Origin: Berberis thunbergii
Taxonomy: Eukaryota; Streptophyta; Magnoliopsida; Ranunculales; Berberidaceae
Direction of reading: 5' to 3'
Assembly (NCBI GenBank): GCA_003290165.1
Contig: QNQO01009148.1
Span: forward strand, 1 to 64,000
DNA: 64,000 nucleotides
The notes under the pieces were generated by a model. That model worked only from the letters and a program-made list of their open reading frames with translations, did not search any database and was not told where the DNA came from. Made by a program: the position numbers and the translations under genes. This document shows, piece after piece, positions 57,133 through 64,000 of the stretch (its first letter is position 1; each line of letters starts with the position of its first letter).

Positions 57133-58029
57133 ATCATAGCAACTACTCCCCAAAGGCATGTGTTGTATCTGTCCCTCCAATATTATTAACAAAGATAAAA
57201 CAATTACATCAATATTCTATAAAACTATTCCATATTAACATTGTTTTTGTACAATTAAAGATGAGAGAATATATAAAGGATGGTAAATAGTAGCAAAAGT
57301 CTTGCATAGTGCCCCACGAAAAAACAAAAGAGATAAAGGTCGTGATAGGTACAGTATACCAATTGCATTGATAGTGAACACAACACTTACTGGCTTGTTG
57401 CAAATGGTGTAACAAGTAGTCACTTTGTATGAAACTTTAGACCATTTAGTTAGTAACTTATAAGGTAGAATGAAAGCAACCAATCAATAAAAGCAACCGA
57501 TCATTATTGATCTCATCTAGAATGGCAAATCTCCACCGCTCTTGCATATGTATTGGGTCTGACGCCCTCTATTTGTAATATTTAATATACCTTTGTTATA
57601 TTTTATTTTTGACAATATAAATTTATATCTAGAGACCTTAATAATAGGACTCATCAGTGAGCATCAGCCGTCGACAGATTTGATTTTAATAGCTCTTAGT
57701 TATTAATATATTGCTTGAGACTTTTAACAAAAAACAAAATTTAATAAATAAATAACTCTAGGATACCCTATAGTGTTTTCTTTTCTCAAAACTATGAAAT
57801 AAACTTTGTTGGAAGCGAACGATATTTTCCTCTGAAAAATTCAAAGAACATAACCATCTCGAACATGTTTTGAATTTATTGTCAATTTTATTTTTATTTT
57901 GTATGGTTGGTATTTTCAATTATATATGTTTCTGTAACAAATTATAACGTGCATAATCCACATCTCGCCATTGGTTTTATGGTTTAGTGGTTGACACTCT
58001 AAACTTTGAATCTAGTGATTGGTTTTATG
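57133..58029. other. AT-rich intergenic, nothing recognised
   Basis: 57965-58030 has two copies of GATTGGTTTTATGGTTTA around a weak SINE-like GGTTTAGTGGTTGAC; too degraded to assign. Confidence 0.3.
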
Positions 58030-58233
58030 GTTTATTTTTTTATTTTTATTTTTTTTACTAAATACGAGCTTATATAAGCTAACTTCTACCTAATCTTGTG
58101 AAAATCGAAAACTTCAAACTTTATATACAAGATATTCTAATAGTGTTATATTTTGACTTTCATTCATGTAGAGGTGAATCAATCTTGGACTTGGGCTTGA
58201 CTATGTTGAGTGCAAACCCTACATATTCTAACA
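58030..58233 (-). repeat. 3' LTR of the non-autonomous element
   Basis: The minus strand starts TGTTAGAATATGTAGGG. Shared blocks with the other LTR: AAACTTTATATACAAGATAT, TAGAGGTGAATCAAT and GACTATGTTGAGTGCAA. The distal end is eroded. Confidence 0.7.
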
Positions 58234-59058
58234 CAATTCCGCAAGCTGGACATGTGGATGCAAATGAAATGTGCAACTTGAAGGAAACTATGAAGTCTAA
58301 TTTGATAAAAAAATCATGAATGTCGAGTGAATCTGCTAATGGTTTGACTTGAGGCATTATGATTGTTGAATTTTGGATAATTTTGGATGATTCTTGATAA
58401 AATATGGTATGAAGAAATCATGATTGTCGAGTGAACGACTAATGGCTTGACTCGAGTCGGCATGACTCAAAAAATCATGATTGTCGAGTGAATGGTTGAT
58501 GGTTCAACTCGAGTCAGCATGACTCCCCCCCTCAGCACGAATGCTGAAAAAATGCTCAGCACAAATATTTGTATTGCTCATCATTGGTGCTGGATTGCTC
58601 AACATTGGTGCTGGTATTGTTGTTTTTTGGGAGCTTGTTAGTGGTACAAGGTAAAGTTCGAGGTGCAAATAGTGAAATAAAGAGAATTGAATTTCCCTCC
58701 AAAATTATTCTTCTTCTTCACGCCTTCTTCTTCCTTGCAATTTCTTCATCGTCCTTGCAAGCTGTTATTCCATGCGATTGAAGTGTACCTGCGAGAGAGA
58801 TAAAAAAAGAACGGGGAAGAAAGAGAGATGCGAAAGAGGAAAGTAAGATGGAAAGAAATGGTGATAAGGTGGAGTCGTGACGGAGACTATGTTTCACTGT
58901 TGTGTAATCTGCTGCAAGAAAGGGAGAAGATGACGAGGAACAAGATTGATTCGTGAGGTAATGGTGGGCTGTCGGCAAAAAGATAAGCGGAGATGAGCTT
59001 TATGCTGAAGACAAGGTGGCTAGTTCATCTGCCAACGAGTTGGTATGTGACTGCCAAT

Positions 59059-59214
59059 AAAAAATTCTAGAGAGCTAGGGCCCTAGCGCCACAGAGGCTC
59101 TGTGTGTGTGTTTGTGTTCAATTGGTGGATTATGATGATCTCTAGGATGATAGAAGGTATTGAGGTTCCCTGACGCTTGCCCGGCGCGCCTGGTCTAGCT
59201 TTCTAGACCGACTG
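59059..59214. mobile_element. foldback Mutator-like MITE, copy 6
   Basis: Ends carry TTCTAGAGAGCTAGGGCC and, inverted, GTCTAGAAAGCTAGACC, six bases in, as in the family. Flanking 9-mers are ACTGCCAAT (59050-59058) and ACTACCAAT (59215-59223), 8 of 9 identical. Confidence 0.65.
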
Positions 59215-59702
59215 ACTACCAATCACGAATAAACAAGTGAGATGGTGAAAGGTGATGAGATTAGATCGAGATAAAAAGAAAGTTGTCATGAGATGGAATT
59301 ATGGTTGTTGAGACACGTGATATTGATGGCACTGTCGATGAGATGGAGGAGATTCAAATCGGAGAGACAGTGGTCTCTATTGATGGTGTGAAGAGTGGTC
59401 TTGATGTTCTGATTCGGTAAGATGAAAAAGATGACAGATCTTTGCCCTAAATATGAATTTGATTAGTAAAAAATGGGATTGGATGATGATGTGGGATTAT
59501 TTATTTATTTATTTTACTTTTTTGTGATCTCTCCTTACACTTGTTGCTCAGCGTCAAGGTGGAGGATCAGGTTGCGTGAAGTTACTGATGTCCTCCCTTC
59601 CCTGCCTCTTGCGTCTACGGTCAAAGTGCGTAATCGCCATAGGCGTGGAAGAGCTTGAATCTCTGAAGTCTCAGGTCACCAAATAAAGTTGCTATGATAC
59701 CA

Positions 59703-59942
59703 TGTAAAGAAAATAATTGGAGAATTGTATTTTATTTTATTCCTTGACTACAAGCTTATATAAAGTAATTACTTCTACATAACCTTATGAAAATCGGAAA
59801 CTTAAAACTTTATATACAAGATATTTGAATAGTGTCATATTCTGACTTTCTCATAACATTCATATTTCGACTTTCCTTTTTGTAGAGGTGAATCAATTTT
59901 TAATTTAAATTTGACTATGTTGAGTGCAAGTCCTACATAACA
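59703..59942 (-). repeat. 5' LTR of the non-autonomous element
   Basis: 240 bp. The minus strand begins TGTTATGTAGGACTTGC and ends TTTCTTTACA, directly followed by the PBS. Confidence 0.75.
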
Positions 59943-60338
59943 AAACCTAAATAATATTTCCCGTAGAGACCTTAATCATTATGTAATCCAAAATAGTTGT
60001 AGCGAAGGAATAGAGAGGTGGCCAACTTCTCCAAATGGAGCAAGATATTGGGATTCTTTAAAAAAAATGTCTCATTTGGATGAAATAAGACTCTACGAGA
60101 AGTTAACTAAAATCAAACTGAAGAAAAGGATATAGAGGGTTGGATGATCAATGAAAGTGAGAAAAATAGGAATGACAAGGTAAAAAAAAGGTAGAAAAGC
60201 CGATACTAATGTAGTCTATTATGGAAGGAAACAAATGAAATGGAAAAAGTGGAGGTTTGGCAGCAAAAGACATCGACAACAATTGAAGGTGATGAGTGCT
60301 ATAAAGAGTTCGGGAGTGTTTCTTTCAAAGGAAAAATC
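59943..60338. other. intergenic, nothing recognised
   Basis: A/G-rich sequence without a supported coding frame. Confidence 0.35.
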
Positions 60339-60341
60339 TAA

Positions 60342-60743
60342 GGGCCTGTTTGGTTCCACGTTGTAATGGAATCAGTAATGGGAGTAGTAATGGGAGTGGT
60401 AATGGGAGTAGTAATGGGAATGTAAAAAGAGTGTTTGGTTTAACTATGAATGTAATGGGAGTGAGAATGTGACTTTACCAATATGCCCTCACTACAAAGC
60501 ATAAAAACTTCAACACAACAACAAAGATGATGAGGGCAAATGAAGTTATTTTGCTTTGTTGACCATTACAATGACCAATGTAATGGCCATTCATAGGGTG
60601 AGAGGATGTAATGGCCATTACAGCCAAATTGGTAATGGGAATGACGATTACAATGCTTTTTTGTACCACCAAACAAATGAATGCAATTGACCATTGTAAT
60701 AGCCATTACATTACAATGGTCAAAGGGGTAACCAAACATGCCC
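60342..60743. mobile_element. Tourist-like (PIF/Harbinger) MITE
   Basis: 402 bp with ends GGGCCTGTTTGGTT and, inverted, GGGCATGTTTGGTT, flanked by TAA (60339-60341 and 60744-60746). The subterminal left arm has tandem TAATGGGAGTAG units and the right arm inverted GTAATGGCCATTACA motifs. Confidence 0.85.
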
Positions 60744-60746
60744 TAA

Positions 60747-61088
60747 GACTTAGTTTTGATTCATGTCGTTCTAAATCACACATCTTATTTGCCCATCACA
60801 ATGATTTGATCGACATTCCGAGTAAACGATACGATCAATACAAATCTCCTTCGATTTACACAAACAATTACCTAATATGTAATTTTAAAGTCATGTGGAC
60901 CTTGGATCAAAAGCGGACAATATAAACTAATCTCGAAATTCTGAATCGATCTGTCGACATTAATAGTACGAATCTTCGAGATCATCTTACATTTTATCCA
61001 TCCCTGATTTTAAACCTAAGCTTTTTTTTTTTTCCCCTAAATTTAGAGTAAAATATTATTTTATTGAATATTTTATTTTTTAGTTGGT
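60747..61088. other. intergenic upstream of the AP2-type gene
   Basis: AT-rich; no recognisable element. Confidence 0.35.
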
Positions 61089-61434
61089 CTATAAATATTA
61101 AATTAAATTACACACATTTTGTAAACCAACAATCTCCCTCCCCTTGTCTGATCCAAAAATAAGCAAAGAGGCTGTGGTGTGTGAAAGAGAACAGAAATGC
61201 CATAGCCTTAGTGTTCATTCACACGTCCCATCTCTGGTCCTTTGGACCCTAAAAAAAAAACCACTCCTCTGTTTTTCGTCTCTCCTTTTTCGTTCGATAA
61301 TCCAATTTGCCGATCTGATCTTTGTTTTTCTTCGATTCCAACCTCAATTGGTCGCTTAGCTATCAAACCCCTCTCTCTTACTACATCTATTATCGTTTCA
61401 TCTGCTCTGTTTTCGCTGCTCTGTTTTTGTAAAC
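61089..61434 (+). promoter_or_regulatory. TATA box and 5' UTR of the AP2-type gene
   Basis: CTATAAATATT at 61089-61099 is a good TATA box. The following pyrimidine-rich leader (61140-61434) contains short upstream ORFs (for example ATG at 61144) that could affect translation. Confidence 0.55.
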
Positions 61435-64000
61435 ATGCTGGATCTGAACATGGCGGATTCTTCTTCGGATTACAACGAAGACCCAATGACGATCTCGAGG
61501 AAGTTTCACTATCAGGAAGGTAGGTTTATTGTAGGCAACATGGACGATTCAGGGACTTCGAATTCCTCTGTAGTGAATGCAGAGGCTTCTAGTAATGGCG
61601 GAGACGATAACGACTCGTGCTCGACTCATCACAGCAAGCGAACTGCCGTGAACACCACCAACACCTTCAACTTTGACATCTTGAAGAGGGACTTCAACGC
61701 TGCGGAAGACGAAGAGGTGGAAGAGGAAGAGAACCTCAGTGAGTTGGTCACTCATCAGTTCTTCCCTGTTAACGGAGGCCATGTTAGTGAGTTCCCAACA
61801 GTCCCTTCTCTTCCTCTTCCGTCGTTTGGTTCTTCTTCCTCATCTGCTCCTCGGCCACATTGGGTGGATCTTTCATTTTCTTCTCAGCCGTCTCCGCTGC
61901 AGCAGCTCCACCTACAACCACTGCCACAGCCGCAGCCACAGCGAGCGAAGAAGAGTCGAAGAGGACCGAGGTCGAGAAGCTCTCAGTATCGTGGGGTGAC
62001 GTTTTATCGTCGAACTGGGAGATGGGAATCTCATATATGGTTAGTGAAGGAACAATTTTTTTTAGATTAAAAAACCTTAGATTTTTTTTGGTGCTAATAT
62101 TTTTTTTATTTTTTATGATTGAGTTTTGAACAGGGATTGTGGAAAACAGGTCTATTTGGGTAAGAATTGAATTTTGTTCAATTCTCTCATTTTGAGCATT
62201 TTAATAAATTTTGGTCTGGTTTAATCAGGTGGCTTCGACACTGCTCATGCTGCTGCTAGGTGAGTAAGGATCATTTTTCGCAAAAAGTTTCCATTTTTAT
62301 GATGAATTAAGGTTTTGGGGTTCTTTATTGGTGGATTTTTTGAAAAAAAAAAACTGTTCTTGTTTGATGTAATTTAGTGATAATTTGATAAATTTTTTGA
62401 TTTGGGGTTTCTGAATTACAGGGCTTATGATCGAGCTGCAATCAAGTTCAGGGGAGTTGATGCTGATATCAATTTCAATCTCATTGATTATGATGAGGAT
62501 TTTAAACAGGTGGGATGATTTTGAGTTTGAATCAATTTTGCATATTTTGATCTTGTTGGGTTTGTTTCTGATTAGTAGTAATCTTTGATCTGTTTTTCAG
62601 ATGAGGAATCTGACCAAGGAAGAATTTGTGCACATTCTTCGTCGGCAGAGCACTGGATTCTCGAGGGGGAGCTCGAAATACCGAGGGGTTACTTTGCATA
62701 AATGCGGTCGATGGGAAGCACGGATGGGGCAGTTTCTGGGCAAGAAGTAAGGAATCTATGAATTAAAAGTTGGAATTATTGATGCTCTTGTTGTATCTTA
62801 GATGTAGAGATTGTGTTAATTGCATGATTTTACAATAATTAATCTTATCGAATCCTTAAGACTTCTGAATTAGGCTTGTTTATCTCATCAAATTTCCAAT
62901 TGTAGATATACTTTAAGTGTATAATTCTCTGGCAACATTGTTTGATTCATCAAAGTCTCGATGCCGGATGCAGGTACATATATCTTGGGCTATTTGACAG
63001 TGAAATTGAAGCTGCAAGGTTCTATTGATCATCAATCTTACTATTCGATTCGAGTTCTTTTTTGTTGCCTTAATTAGAGTTATACTAACTAATAATACCT
63101 TTCTCTTTTTATATGTAAATCAGGGCTTACGACAAAGCAGCTATCAAATGCAATGGTAAAGAGGCAGTCACCAATTTCGAACCGAGCACATACGAGGAGG
63201 AACTAGCTGTTGAACCTGATAATGGAGGTATTAGTGATTTATTAGATGATGTTTTATGTTGTTATTTCTAAGCTTTATCGACATGGTGTCAATTTAACTG
63301 ATCAATAATGGGGTTCTTAATTTGGTAGGTACTGATGGTAATCTTGAACTGCAATTGGGGATTTCAATGCCTTGTATTTCAGATGATTCGAAAGTGACCG
63401 AAAATGTGGGTGGTTTTCATGTTCATCCCGGCCTGTACGAGAGGGCTGATCCAAGGCGAGCAAGGGTGATATTCAAATTTGCTTTTCATTTATATTTCTT
63501 CTATTTTTGTTTAGATACATTAATTTCTACATATCTATCTCCCATTGATAATCTGTGGAAGTTGTGTTGTAGTTCCTATCTCTCTTGCTTGTATATAATT
63601 AAATTGACACAGGGTTTTCTGCGTTATTGTCGACGCTAATAACAGTCTATGCTGTCTCTTGTGCTTTCCCAGGCTTCAGCTACAGTTAATAGTGTTCCTT
63701 CACCTGGCCTACCAATGGCATCTGAGCACTCTCCCATGTGGAGTGGTGCACATCCCAGTTTCTTTCCCAATTATGAGGTAATTTTTCAGTCAATTTTAAC
63801 ATCATATTGTGAATTCGTTCTAATAGGAAAAATCTTACATATTTACATCAAATTTCCTCGATGGATCCTGCTACTACATCATCATCTCATGAGGAGTCGT
63901 TCATATCCCAGTTTCTTTCCAATTGTGAAGTAATTTTTATTCAATGTAGTCATCGCATTATTATTTCTTTCCAAAGGGAAGAAAGAAAGACAACAGCTTC
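61435..64000 (+). CDS. AP2-like: euAP2-type transcription factor with two AP2 domains (AP2/TOE-like), cut by window edge
   Basis: Nuclear DNA-binding regulator of flowering and floral-organ identity in this family. Exons: 61435-62039, 62134-62159, 62229-62259, 62422-62509, 62601-62746, 62974-63018, 63124-63227, 63329-63465, 63673-63777 and beyond. All borders are GT..AG and the phases join to 429 codons. Features: N-terminal MLDLNM; acidic stretch ([15 protein letters not shown]); basic nuclear signal ([12 protein letters not shown]); AP2 domain 1 ([39 protein letters not shown]); linker; AP2 domain 2 ([40 protein letters not shown]); and an EAR-like LELQLG motif. The C-terminal exons, where a miR172 site would be expected, are outside the window. 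Confidence 0.93.
63850..63960 (+). repeat. partial duplication of exon 9/intron 9 border
   Basis: 63901-63955 (CATATCCCAGTTTCTTTCCAAT, AAGTAATTTTTATTCAATG) repeats 63750-63800 (CACATCCCAGTTTCTTTCCC, AGGTAATTTTTCAGTCAATT). It lies in the presumed intron 9. The duplicated donor reads AAGTAA, so a pseudo-exon is possible but a matching acceptor is not evident. Confidence 0.6.

Larger units (their letters stand above)
58030..59942 (-). mobile_element. non-autonomous LTR retrotransposon
   Basis: Two related LTRs in the same orientation (about 58030-58233 and 59703-59942) enclose about 1.47 kb with no gag or pol. The PBS (minus TGGTATCATAGC, 59691-59702, one base off the tRNA-Met consensus) abuts the right LTR, so the element reads leftward. 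The LTRs have diverged considerably. A foldback MITE (59059-59214) is inserted in the interior. Confidence 0.75.

Noticed and set aside
61208..61486. Minus-strand ORF overlapping the AP2 5' UTR
   Set aside because: Overlaps the leader and start of a well-supported gene and has no recognisable domain.
63848..63900. Possible miR172 site (CTGCTACTACATCATCATC)
   Set aside because: It matches poorly and lies in the presumed intron 9. The true site is expected in later exons outside the window.

Overview
The window is AT-rich nuclear DNA from a flowering plant, probably a eudicot. It has intron-containing genes with GT-AG borders: a class III peroxidase, eIF1 with an intron in its leader, an AP2-type factor and subfamily XII receptor kinases. 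Plant copia and LINE retroelements, tRNA-derived SINEs and many MITEs fill the rest. No bacterial, organellar or rRNA features were seen. The species cannot be named from the sequence.

Only three genes look intact: a four-exon class III peroxidase (25907-27973, minus), translation factor eIF1/SUI1 (40143-42270, minus) and the first nine coding exons of an euAP2 transcription factor (61435 to the right edge, plus). A full-length non-RD leucine-rich-repeat receptor kinase (16869-20245) is complete except for one missing T in a T run. A hybrid proline-rich protein gene (29736-31355) is broken by two frameshifts.

Layout. 1-1601: the end of a minus-strand copia element whose leader carries a captured calreticulin fragment. 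1602-6500: dispersed repeats and small DNA transposons. 6500-10010: receptor-kinase pseudogenes. 10171-16260: a decayed LINE split by a nearly intact copia element. 16480-20413: the receptor-kinase gene. 20400-25000: repeats, two synaptotagmin exons and more kinase debris. 25907-32435: the peroxidase, then the proline-rich gene between two copies of a 0.7-kb repeat. 33300-39500: SINE, MITEs and receptor-kinase relics on both strands. 40143-42300: eIF1. 42600-53900: transposon-derived intergenic DNA with a likely giant solo LTR and a 0.7-kb tandem duplication. 53978-55887: a hAT-like element that captured an ARM-repeat gene fragment and was then hit by a 5'-truncated LINE. 56600-60743: more MITEs, a SINE and a short non-autonomous LTR element. 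61089-64000: the AP2-type gene.

The most notable observations are three captured or transposed host-gene fragments (calreticulin, ARM-repeat, synaptotagmin), a family of foldback elements identified by 9-bp target duplications (Mutator-like), and a LINE with a long, GC-rich, tandemly repeated 3' region flanked by a perfect 16-bp target duplication. The receptor-kinase relics all resemble the gene at 16869, so the window looks like a decaying receptor-kinase cluster invaded repeatedly by transposons.
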